From positions 1-64,000 of the forward strand of contig ARYC01001995.1 in the NCBI GenBank assembly GCA_000711775.1: a stretch of DNA of 64,000 nucleotides, in the 5' to 3' direction. The notes under the pieces are model-generated. The model was not told the DNA's origin, did no database searches, and was given only the letters and a program-made list of their open reading frames with translations. Position 1 is the stretch's first letter, and each line of letters opens with the position of its first letter. Positions 1-9,681 of this stretch are shown in pieces. A program made the translations under genes and the position numbers. This DNA is from Oxytricha trifallax (Eukaryota; Ciliophora; Spirotrichea; Sporadotrichida; Oxytrichidae).

Positions 1-1
1 T

Positions 2-717
2 GAAGATCTTGCTTAGTCTATAGCCAACATCTATAAACGAAATGGTATCTCTTACAAAGGTGTTAATCGTATCAAGAGAGTAATTGATTTCTTTCTGCCA
101 TTTTACAACAACAACTTAAATTATATTTATAATTAAATGCAGAGAGCCTAATAGAATAATAATAAGTTTATTCATGCTGATGAGGCTGTGTTTACATTCA
201 ACACTTTCATCTAGAAGTCTTGGTATAAGAGACATAGCAACATAGAAGTATATGACTAGAAAGTCAAGGTATAAACAATGGCAATTCTTGGAGGTATTAG
301 CGAAGATGCTGGTTTAGAAACTTATCTTATTCATCCTCGCTCTATTAAGACAGATCAGTATATTAAGTTCTTAGAACAGCTGAGGGAGAAGTACCCTGAA
401 TAAGAGATTATACTGTTTGTTGATAATCTCTCTGTTCATAAGACTAAAGAAACAAGGAAGAGTTATGAACAACTTAGAATAACGCCAGTGTTCAACGTAC
501 CTTACAGTCCACAGTTTAATGGAATTTAGTTCTATTTGGGTATATTAAAGGCCATTACAAGAAACTGCTGCTCTACCACTTGATGCATGACCTACCTATC
601 GATACAGTAGACTTTATTAAAAGCTCAGCGAAGAGAGTAGATATTTTATTGGCTTAAAAGTGTGCTAAAGAAGGGAGAGAAAATGTATATAAATAAGTTT
701 TGTAGTTAAGTTAATGA
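2..717 (+). pseudogene. TBE transposase (42-kDa type), truncated and frameshifted
   Basis: With TAA/TAG as Gln, frame 2 is open from the window edge to a TGA at 581-583. Motifs of a Tc1/mariner DDE domain are visible: FIHADEAVFTF (first Asp), EIILFVDNLSVHKT (second Asp) and VFNVPYSPQFNGIQF, where the family normally has the third acidic residue. The expected Glu is a TAG codon here, read as Gln, which would remove the catalytic triad. After about position 550 the protein-like sequence (KLLLYHLMHDLPIDTV) continues in another frame to a TGA at 715-717. That is a frameshift. The N-terminal part lies left of the window. Confidence 0.88.
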
Positions 718-833
718 ATATATAAGTCACATTTAAAAATCTTTAGAGGGAGCTGGCTTCTCTTTCTTTTCTTCTACTTCTTGCTTCCCTCCTACTAAGT
801 TTTTTCTCTTGCTTCCAGCTCCAGCATCTATGT

Positions 834-1511
834 TCATTTACTCTGGAGGCTAAATATTTGAATAGAGTCTCTTGCTAACTTCATACTTTTGTCTGTGACT
901 TTCGCTCTCTGTGAAGCTTGCTCTATTCCTTCATCAAGAAGATGCCAGTTCCAGATTTTTTTAAAGAGTTAAGTTACAAATCTTACTAGAAATATAAGGG
1001 TGCTTCTGCAGCTCTGATAGCCAGCTCTCACTTATCTTGATCCCTTGCTTTTCCTTATCTTCTGATGAGATGCTGTACCTCTTCTTATGAGATTCTTTAA
1101 TAATTTCTTTCAAGTATCACCTTTAATTGTTGCAAGTATGCCAAAGAAATAGTTTCTTTCAGGTAGTTTGTTTGACAACTGCTTATTAGTGGGAAGGTAC
1201 TGCGAAACATCTGGGTCGTTCATAGCATCATCATATAAGTTAGTCACTGACATCTGATAGTTTGGAATCTCTGCAAACTTTACATCTTAAGTTTTCAATG
1301 CTTTCTTCTCTTCGCAGAGTATGGCTCTTAGAAATGAAATTTTTCTACCTTCCATCGTTGGCAGGAACAAACCAACTACATAATAAAAATTAGTTACTAT
1401 GAGTTCATTACCTTGCTGCACCAGGTAGCGATGCAAATCCTCCTTGCTTCTAAATCTTTGAATCAATTCTAGAGCTTGCACTCTTTTCATTGCATCATTC
1501 ATTGACTCCAT
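834..1511 (-). pseudogene. TBE small basic ORF (22-kDa type)
   Basis: Starts MESMNDAMKRVQALELIQRF and runs 226 codons to TGA at 834-836, with several TAA/TAG codons as Gln and one in-frame TGA near codon 134 (1110-1112). Size, orientation and position between the transposase and the zinc-finger/kinase gene match the 22-kDa ORF reported for TBE elements. Its function is unknown in the family. The in-frame TGA suggests decay, although a recoded or sequencing change cannot be excluded. Confidence 0.75.
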
Positions 1512-1714
1512 CTTGTTTACAGATCTAAGAAATGATATTCAAATTTAAGTTTATTGATTTCAATTATATATCTCAGTAAAACCTTCTATTAAATATGGGC
1601 ATCCTATAGGAGGTCAACCTCTAAGAAGGATATGGAGAAGGTTTTGAGAACTGGTTTCAAACTTGAGAGATTGATATTAATTTCTACTGTTATAGTTCCA
1701 TATTTTTAAATTTA

Positions 1715-1880
1715 AATTGGTACGTACTTAATTAGGAGCAACTCCTAAAATGCTAGTTATTAATTAGGAGCATTAATTAAAGCTAGTACTTAATTAGGAG
1801 CACCCTAATTTTATCATAAAATCACAAAATACCTACTAAAGCAGTACGTACTTAATTAGGTGCACCTCCTAAATCGTACG
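1715..1880. repeat. Repeated TACTTAATTAGGAGCA-like motif inside TBE
   Basis: Between the 22-kDa and 57-kDa ORFs the motif TACTTAATTAGGAGCA or close variants occurs four times (near 1725, 1765, 1790 and 1848). GTACGTAC stands at both edges and AGGAG/CTCCT form small inverted pairs. It may be an internal regulatory or recombination region of the TBE, or a small nested insertion. I know of no described function. Confidence 0.5.
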
Positions 1881-2167
1881 TACTATAATCAACTTATTAT
1901 TGAAAGTAAAAATGGTTACTTCCTCACCCATATTTAGAGCTGGATCTTCTCTTAACACTCATATTTCTTCTCTAGTACTCCAAGAACCTCCCTTGAAACT
2001 TGTAGACTTGCAAAGCTCTCATATTAGCTCTCAGTTATAGAGGCAGTTTTATAATTTTAAATTCAAATTTAAATATGAGCGCTAACATTTTAAGAAAAAC
2101 AACAGCACTTCCATCAAACTAAATGAGAATTACATTTGGCAGCAATAAAAAGTGTCATAGCTGTGAG

Positions 2168-3521
2168 ATGAACTCACTTAAAGAACAACCAGAGCTATCA
2201 CTAGAGGTCTCTGTTATTAAAATAGAAATTAATAATAGAAAATAAATGGCAAACAAGTGTGTCGGAAACAGAGAGAAGGAGAAAGTTAGAAATGAAATTT
2301 CTATGTAAGCAGAGGAAGTTGAAGTATATTTTTGTGACAAGTGTGAAAGAGACTTCACTCATAAATCTAGCTGGTACAGGCAAATGAAGGTCCATAAGGA
2401 AGCTAAGCCTACTGTTTACTTAAAGCATGACAAAGTTGATGGAAAGTATGATCGCTTTGAGTGCCATAAGCAGTACTCTCATACAAGAGATTTAAAGAAG
2501 CATCTTTTAAAAGCCCACAAAAAGAGATAGAAGTTGAAGATTAAGACACTCAACTGAAGTTGCTCAACAAAAGAAAAGCAAGGGAACCTCTTTAAGCTGC
2601 TGAGCTTTAACAAGCAAGCGAATCAGAGTATGTGAGGATTGCACGCAACCTCTTAGCATCAGAGGTCACTAAAATCATGATTAAAATATAATACAAGAAA
2701 ATTCCAGTACTAGCATAGATTGATTTAGATACTTCTCTCTAAAGCTACCTAATTCTAGAGGACTCCTATGACAAGAAAGTTATTAAGGATCATCAGTATG
2801 CTTACAAGGTATATCCTTTCAACTATCTCCTTAGTGATGATAAATATTAAATGGAGTTTACTAATGAGTATTAAGTACTCACTCAGGCTAAGTTTAAAGA
2901 GTGCAAATACTTAATAAAGCTAGATGCTGTTCTCCTAGCCAAAGATCATGTGGCTTTCAGACTACCACTCTTTGAAATGACACTCAGAGATTTCATATCT
3001 GATCAAAGAAATCATAGATAGCTTGCATTAATAGCAACCTAAGCTATTCAAGGTATCAAAGAACTTCATAAGTTAGGCTTTGTTCACAGGGATCTCAAGC
3101 CTGAGAATATAATGTTGAACTTTTCACCCGAGACAGCAACAATTATTGATTTCAACAGATCATTAAGAGTGGAAGTATCAAGGCTTGGAAGTGTTATGGA
3201 ACTCCAGGCTATTATCCAGAAAGAGAAGACTGGAGAGATGGTGACTTTCAATGGGATGTGTGGGGTATGGCAGCAATAATCATAGAGTGCGATATGCCGC
3301 GCAATGAATACTACTCTACAAGGTGCGAGAAGGATGCGAAACAAAGAATAAAGCAATTTATTGACAAAACAAGAGTATCTCAATCAATGAAACAAATGGC
3401 AGAGTCAATAATAATAAAACCAAACTCAAGATCAGACATATCAATAGAGCAGATAGAGTTGTGGTTAAGTAAGATAAACTTCAGACCTCTACCACATGAT
3501 CCTAAAGTGCATTTTGAGTGA
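2168..3521 (+). pseudogene. TBE zinc-finger/kinase ORF (57-kDa type), broken
   Basis: ATG at 2168 gives MNSLKEQPELSLEV. A C2H2-like finger follows (YFCDKCERDFTHKSSWY), then a degenerate second finger (FECHKQYSHTRDLKKHL), and a TGA near 2556. The kinase part follows from about 2600. Its catalytic loop is intact as HRDLKPENIMLN; the metal-binding motif is DFN instead of DFG. Beyond about 3160 the frame shifts and ends at 3521. The combination of zinc finger and kinase is diagnostic for the 57-kDa TBE protein. At least two breaks mean no full product can be made from this copy. Confidence 0.85.
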
Positions 3522-3562
3522 TTAAATTAAATACATTTACTATAAATTTCACATTAAAACCT

Positions 3563-3640
3563 ATTAATAACCCCAACCCCTAACAAATTCCCTACAAATC
3601 AAAGCACTTATAAACCTCATTAAGGGGTATTGGGGTTTTG
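3563..3640. repeat. Right terminal inverted repeat of TBE (about 78 bp)
   Basis: Outer 17 bases are GGGGTATTGGGGTTTTG; further in lies AACCCCAACCCCTAAC (near 3570-3586). The 78-bp length is taken from the known TBE1 repeat, because the partner left end is outside the window. Confidence 0.65.
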
Positions 3641-4130
3641 ATTGTTATGAGTATTGAACTTGTAGCTCAAATGTCCAGCCATAAATTGGTTAGTCTCAAA
3701 CCCAGTGACTGGTCTCAGGTTTCGCTTTCTGTAATCAAGCATGACCTCACTTTGTCTCATGACGTTTTAATTGAAAGTAAGCGTGTCATCCCCATAGTTA
3801 CCCTCTACTATTTAGATTTTCATAGATTGCTCATCTTTCTCATCAAAGCTATTTAGATAACGGTGTGCATGAAAAGTCCCTTGCTTTGAGTCCTCTGACG
3901 TATCCACTCTCCCGAAACTACGCACTAAATTTGGATTGGATTGCTTAGAAGAACTTTGCAAATTATTGTGTAGCTGATTTCTTTATGTCAAGCTTTTGTT
4001 CATCGCTAATGTTCTCTTTTCATAATGTTAGTTCAATTACCTGCTCTTACTAGTACTCTTCTAATCAGATTTTGTCTCTTAAATTTATTGTTACAAAGTG
4101 TAAACTCTAAGAATTAACTCTTAAATAATT
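3641..4130 (-). CDS. Unknown protein, MDS block next to TBE (C-terminal side missing)
   Basis: On the minus strand a single frame, with TAA/TAG as Gln, is open from about 4130 down to the TBE edge. It is rich in Gln, Ser and Asn, with charged stretches such as RVDTSEDSKQGTFHAHRY and MLDYRKRNLRPVTGFETN. An in-frame Met lies at 3985, but upstream residues (TLQQQIQETKSDQKSTS) look coding too, so the true start is probably further upstream or in another MDS. At 3641 the frame runs directly into the TBE, and the next in-frame TGA is inside the transposon end. The rest of the gene must therefore lie beyond the TBE. No family recognised. Confidence 0.6.
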
Positions 4131-4167
4131 AAGTTTTTATTTTAAGTAATTTTTTAGTAATAAAAAG

Positions 4168-4540
4168 ATGGAAATTCAAAAAATAAATCTGGATAACTGT
4201 TTTAAAGTTATTGAATAAATCTCATTAAATAAAAACGCTTCAAATGACCCACAAATAAAATTCTTATACAAATTAACGATATTTTTGAATAAAGTGAATT
4301 GTTTTTATAATTAAATAAGGAATTTAATAATTGAAAAAAATGTCTCATCAGAGACCTTTGCGTCAATCAATATTATTGTAAGTTAACAAAAACATATCTG
4401 ACATTTAATTTTTAAAAGGGTTGCACATGATTAGACTGAAGGTGTAAACGGACAGGTAGTTCAAGAAGTCTCAGAGAGAAGGGCAAATTAATAAACATTT
4501 GTTATGAAGACGATGAAAAGGAAAATGAAACATTTTTTTA
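4168..4540 (+). CDS. Small unknown protein or inverted MDS
   Basis: ATG at 4168 opens MEIQKINLDNCFKVIEQI and reads through to NVSSETFASINII, ending at a TGA near 4400. A second protein-like block in another plus frame (DQTEGVNGQVVQEVSERRA) spans about 4425-4500, so a short IES or intron with GTAAGT near 4378 lies between. The blocks before and after it are minus-strand genes. It is either a small separate gene or an inverted segment of a scrambled neighbour. No family recognised. Confidence 0.5.
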
Positions 4541-4587
4541 GACTTACATTTACTATTACAATTGCTATTACTATTAATTAAATTTCT

Positions 4588-7429
4588 CATTCACTTTATT
4601 TTCTATAAATAAAACCTTGGTTTTTAAAATTGGAAGAAGATTATTTTAAGATATTTTAATCTAATTATCTCATTTGTCATTTTTATTGACTTAATACAAA
4701 TTAATAAAAATAACAATCTAATCTCTATATTTCTTTAGTTTTAAGTGGCTTAGCCTATGATGTCACTTTTCATTTTTTCATTATTTTTATCGTTTTGCTT
4801 TTTATTTGCTTCATTTAAACTCTCCAATTTTTTCTTGAAAAGTTTCTGCTCTTTACTGCTAAAAGCGCTCTGTTGATATTACTAACTTAACATCAAATTA
4901 TTGTTGGATTTATCAGTCTATTGTAAAAATTGAAATTTCTGAGATTTCAAATTGTCATATCATATAATTATATGCATTTAATTAAAAATAAATTATTTGT
5001 CCCACAAGTTTATTTGTAAAAATGTAACATTATTGGAAAATTATTTTAAATTTGGTAAATTTAATAATTATGAAATTTCTTTTATTGTAGAACTATAGAA
5101 TTAGACGCTGAAGATTTTTAGTTTTATAATTACTTACTATACTGAAAAAATTTTGCTAAAAAATAATATTTTCTGATTTACTGTGAAAATAAACTTTAAA
5201 CTAAGGAATTAATTTAATATATTAAAATTAGCTTATTTCAGAACTTTTCTTTAAAAAAATAAAATTGAAAATAATAAGTCATTGAATCTTTATAATGTTT
5301 TTTATTAATATTTGTCAAATTAAGAGTGATTGTGATTATCATTTTAAGCTCTTGGACTGCTGAGCACTTATTAATTATTAAAATTATTTGATATTGCATA
5401 ATTATACCCGAGAAAGTTTTGAGTAGTAGGACTTGACTGTGCAGTTTAATTTAATTTCTCCAATTTCTTTGCTTTTGATTCTTTCCCAAATTTCGGCATT
5501 TTCATATTCCTGAATAAACCCCACTTCCCTTTTTTCTTCTCAACTGACATGCTAAAAAATACAATCATAAAATTATATTCCTATAAAAACAAATATTTTT
5601 GCTCATATCTAGGTTGAACAATTAATGAGAGCCCTCAGTTTCTTCTCTAATTGCTTCCATTTCAACTTACTTATTTATATTACTCATTTTATTAGTTTAT
5701 TATTAATATGTATTTAGATAGATGATATTTTAATAATTATCTGACAATTCTATAATCATCTATATCTTTGAATTTTTGTACATTTAATTAAGTTAAACTA
5801 TAATAAAAACTACAAAATCAGCAAGTTTCAATCTCTTTTTAAGCATGCTAACCTCCTACATTTCAATTCTAATTTAACTCATTTCGTCTGATTGCAAAAA
5901 TTACATTTTTTTCATAATTTTATCTTTATCGTTTATCATTCTTTCTTCGTAGTCTTCTCCATACATCAATCTTATTAAAAAAATTAGATTAAAATATTAC
6001 TTATTAAATTACACTTATAAGTTTTATATATTATTATATAAATAATTAATTTTATATGTTATGTTTTAAATTCTCAACAACGCCTTATCTCCAGTTAATT
6101 TCTTTTTCCTAGGCAGTCTTCTATTTTTAGATTCATTAACACTATTACTATTCTTGCTTAAATAATCTTAATTTTATAAATTATGCTTAGAATTTTGAGA
6201 AATGAAAGCCTTTCCAGTATCTTCAAAAATTGATATTGAATTTTATTGCTAATTAAATATTTCTTCATCTATCAAATTGTTTTAAGTTATATCATTTAAA
6301 AGTGTAGTTGTTGTGTTCTGGCTGTTGTTAGGGATATATGATGAGTTTAAATTTTAGAAATTTAAAGGTTAATTACTATTTATGAAAAATAAGTGAAAAC
6401 TAAAGTTTAATAATAAAGATTTACATTTTAATTAGAGTAGTTAAAATAATCAGGAAAAAGAAAGAATAACTTAGGTTATTAAATTTTAATCAATCCTTAC
6501 ATTCCTACTTTGTTCTCTAATATAGTGCTAAAGCATAAATATTATATTGAGAGATTTCTTAATTAAGCTACTTATTAAGATATGTTTTTAGTTTACCATC
6601 CTTAAATAGGTAAATTTGTAGCTTTTATCTCTTTAGTTATAGTTTAATATTGTATTTTCAAATGTCTATAAATTTTTTTAATTTTTATGATTCTAATTAT
6701 GATTTTGTGAATCTGCTTATGTTAATTGATACTTTTTATATTAGATTTTTTTTTTAAATAAAAAGTTTATATTTATTAAAATAATAGAGTTCCTTTAAAC
6801 TTTTTATAGCCTTTTCTATTGATATTTGAATTGTATTTCTTGTATTCACTTTCCTTATACATATTAAGTATCCTATCTATATTTAAAATGTTTGTCTGTC
6901 TTCGCTTTTTCTAAATTTGAATTGATTAAGATTTTCTGATATATTCACTTGTATAAGGCATTTTAAGCTAGGTGCTTGACTTTTTAATTAATGGAGACTT
7001 CTATCTATTCTCATTTAGATTTTACTATTTAAAAATGATATTAGCTTAATCCTGAAATTTTATATCTTCTTCGTTGAAGAATAGATTTGAATTTATTCTT
7101 TGATGATTTGCTACTTAAACTTGATTTCACTTCACGACTTATAAAGGCGAATTATCATATTAAGGACTAATAAATTGTTTTTTGGGCATTTTTAAGCCTT
7201 CTTGTTTTTAAATGTTTCTATTAGGGGATATAGATTTTTACACAGAACCCATATGCTTCCTTTAATCTTACTTACTACACTCCTTACTCTGTAAGTTATT
7301 TAATTAAGAATCTTTTTAAGGAGAAGTTATTTTCAGTTTATTTTCTTCTTAATTTTTAGATTATAGACTATTTTGGAGAGGTTTATTATAAGAAGATTGT
7401 AAATTTGCTAAAGTGTTAAAATTTTTCAT
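4588..7429 (-). CDS. Ser/Lys/Gln-rich unknown protein, about 8-10 MDSs
   Basis: Minus-strand ATG at 7429 gives MKNFNTLANLQSSYNKPLQ, reading on through SVQKSISPNRNIQKQEGLK and QVVK. Further protein-like blocks follow in order toward lower coordinates: 7140-7030 (SSLSSKSSKNKFKSILQRRR), 7010-6870 (RSLHQLKSQAPSLKCLIQ), 6235-6070 (NESKNRRLPRKKKLTGDKAL), 5975-5800 (MYGEDYEERMINDKDKIMKK), 5690-5600, 5550-5410 (MSVEKKKGKWGLFRNMKMPK) and 4890-4740 (SSKEQKLFKKKLESLNEANK). Each block is in its own frame, separated by AT-rich filler, as expected for MDS/IES structure. The predicted protein is basic, low-complexity and partly coiled-coil, with no known domain. That all blocks belong to one gene is an inference from shared orientation and composition. 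The Met at 5550 could instead be a second gene start. Confidence 0.55.
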
Positions 7430-7595
7430 TTTTCAATTATATTTATTTAAAGAAAGAGATCCAAATAACTTTAATTATCATTCAAGTTTGAATCTAAGAG
7501 ATAAATAACATTCATAATTCAATGCATGTATAAATTTAATCATATATCATTTTATTGATAATAACTCTAATTATTAATTTCAATAAAAAACTGCA

Positions 7596-9303
7596 TCATT
7601 TTCTCTTGCATTAATTCAAGCTTAGCAATCTATATATTACTCTTTCTTTTTCGTTTCTATAAAAGTTTATTATGAATTATTTATTTTTTTATACATTTAG
7701 TATCTATTATTTTTCAAAGACTTCATAGCCTTTTTTTAGTTCAACAGCAGCTTCTTTATGTTTAACTTTAGCATTTTCTTTCATTTTTTAAATATATTAA
7801 GAGATTAGTACTTCTTCTTGTTCTTAAGCCCTAAATGAATGAATTGAGATTTAATTTCTAATCAAAATTATAATTAGAGCTAAACTTACACCTTAAGCAT
7901 TTTCATTTTTTAAGTTTCATCTTTAATCATTGAATAAATCTTCTGCCTTTTTGAATAGCTTTTCTTGTCTTTGAAAAATCTTTGTAATTTTCTTAACTCT
8001 AAACTCATTGCTATGATATTTGATGCGCTATCTTAAACTCCTCTTTACTTTTACTATATTTTTAGGTTAAAATAAGCCCGAAGTTAATTTTTGATTTTTT
8101 CCACAAAAAAAGCAAATTTATTAACTCCTATTATATATATAATTAGGCATGTTTTTATTTCTATTTTTTGTGAAGTTCTTTAGACTACAACCTAAATAAT
8201 TCAATCATCGCAACAATCAATATGCTCATTAATACTTGTCCTACAAGATATGCCATCACTATGAAAAACCTTCCCATATGAGTTTATGGAAATATTTCTC
8301 CATATCCCACTGTTACAATTGAAGTTATAGCAAGCCAGAGTGGTTCTGTTAAACTCTCAAACTATTAAGCAATTTTAGATTATTTCAAACTTTAGCGTTT
8401 TGTAGTGTCATAGGGGATATAAGATCTTTCTGAATAAAGTAGAAATAAACCTGTGTAAAAATCTAAAATTAATAAGCCAACAGCTATGATGATAAACGGG
8501 ACGAATTTAATGTCTGATCTAATGCAAAAGAGGTAGTTTGGAGAGAACTTATGCTTTTAAAAGTGAACTTTATTGTGCTTATTTTAAGAAAAAACTGAAA
8601 AGCCAATATACACTCTGACAAGAAGATAACTTTTACATAGAGTTAAAAGCAAAACAATTCCGTCGAGACTGTACAGATAAGTTCCATTTAGCATAGTTCC
8701 TCTAATGTATAAATTTATCTAAAAATTTATTTAAATCAATGTCAATATCAATTCCAGGTGGTAAACACAAAGAGCAAATACTTAGCTCAACCAATAACCT
8801 TATGAACTCTTTTTTATTAGTGTAAAGCGTGTCAGTAGGATGCCTCAACTTCTACTTTTTCAATATTTTCAATTGCAAAGAATACCTAATTAGAATACCA
8901 ATATCAATGAAGAAACAAATGAAAATGTTCAGGTATCGAAAAATCAAGCAAAATGTTGAATTATCTATTCCAATAGCCTCTCCATAATTCGTTGTGTAAA
9001 CTTCTGTTTCTACTGTGCTCACAAATATTTTTGGCTTAATCTCATTCGAAAATTGTAAAAATTTTACTATTTTGTTTTTGCTAAATTTCATAATTTTAAT
9101 AAAAAAAAGTAAATCATAAAACTTAATTGTTGTACATTTTCTAGATATGCAATAATCATGTTCGCAAAAGCAATTATCAAAACTATAACATTAATTCGTA
9201 TATCTTTCTCCATAAGTGTGGTATAAAAGAAAAATTATTAAATTTATTATTCAATGGATTTGCTAATTTATTTAATCGAATTAACAGCACTTGCCTATTT
9301 CAT
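7596..9303 (-). CDS. Six-TM potassium channel, SK (calmodulin-gated)-like
   Basis: Start ATG at 9303 (MKQASAVNSIKQISKSIEQQ). Hydrophobic segments follow: VIVLIIAFANMIIAYL, STFCLIFRYLNIFICFFIDI, RLLVELSICSLC with PPGIDI after it, YSLDGIVLLLTLCKSYLLV, FIIIAVGLLILDFYTGLFLL. Next come the pore helix and selectivity filter WLAITSIVTVGYGEIFP, then S6 (AYLVGQVLMSILIVAMIEL). After S6, SASNIIAMSLELRKLQRF resembles the calmodulin-binding helix of SK channels. A coiled-coil-like tail (EAAVELKKGYEVFEKQ) reaches TGA at 7596. It would carry K+ across the cell or ciliary membrane. At least four IESs break the frame; two micro-IESs are listed separately. The tail frame between 7900 and 7800 is not resolved. 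Confidence 0.85.
8714..8735 (-). other. IES, 22 bp, pointer TTTA
   Basis: On the minus strand TTTA occurs on both sides of a 22-base AT-only stretch (plus-strand copies TAAA at 8710-8713 and 8732-8735). Removing 22 bases joins the S2-S3 linker frame ending PPGIDIDID to the next frame starting RGTMLNGTYLYSLDG without a break. A 10-bp alternative with the same pointer word also restores frame, so the exact size is inferred. Confidence 0.65.
9066..9097 (-). other. IES, 32 bp, pointer AAAATT
   Basis: Plus-strand copies of AATTTT at 9060-9065 and 9092-9097 flank a 32-bp AT-rich stretch. Removing one copy plus spacer links the frame SFMIYFFLLK to FLQFSNEIKPKIFVST, crossing an otherwise in-frame TGA in the N-terminal part of the channel gene. 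Confidence 0.7.
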
Positions 9304-9681
9304 TATTAATAGTATAGTATGTCTATGAGTTTAATTGAAAACGTATTAATAATAAACTTCTATTATAAAGTTAACTGCATTAGAAACTCAAATAACATAA
9401 ATATCTTTGACCTTATAAAATTTATTCAGACATATCGATAAACTAACTTAAAATATATAAGTTATAGTATTTTACTATTCTATCATACGTATATATGTTT
9501 TCAATTTATACAATAAAAACTAAGTCTTAAATTCATAAGAATTGCTACATTAATTTCAAACAACTATCAATTTATAAAGTTAAGCTCTAAATAATTTGTG
9601 TAATTTTTTTATAGTAATTGTATTATTTTAAACTAAGCTAAACTAACCAATCAAAAAAATAAACTAAGCCATCAATAAAAC

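Larger units (their letters stand above)
1..3640. mobile_element. TBE-type DNA transposon (Tc1/mariner-like), left end outside window
   Basis: Holds the three-gene set known for TBE elements of Oxytricha: a DDE transposase (plus strand, 2-717), a small basic ORF (minus, 834-1511) and a zinc-finger/kinase ORF (plus, 2168-3521). The right end at 3624-3640 reads GGGGTATTGGGGTTTTG, one base from the C4A4-type terminus known for TBE1 read outward. It is followed by ATT, which fits the family's ANT target. The transposase and kinase frames are broken, so this copy looks dead. A host reading frame starts at the element's right edge, so the element probably sits inside or beside a gene and is removed with the IESs during macronuclear development. 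Family assignment is secure; subfamily (TBE1, 2 or 3) is not. Confidence 0.9.

Noticed and set aside
3638-3886. Plus-strand open frame starting TTG at 3638
   Set aside because: It is antisense to the minus-strand protein-like frame that ends at the TBE, needs a TTG start and begins inside the transposon end.
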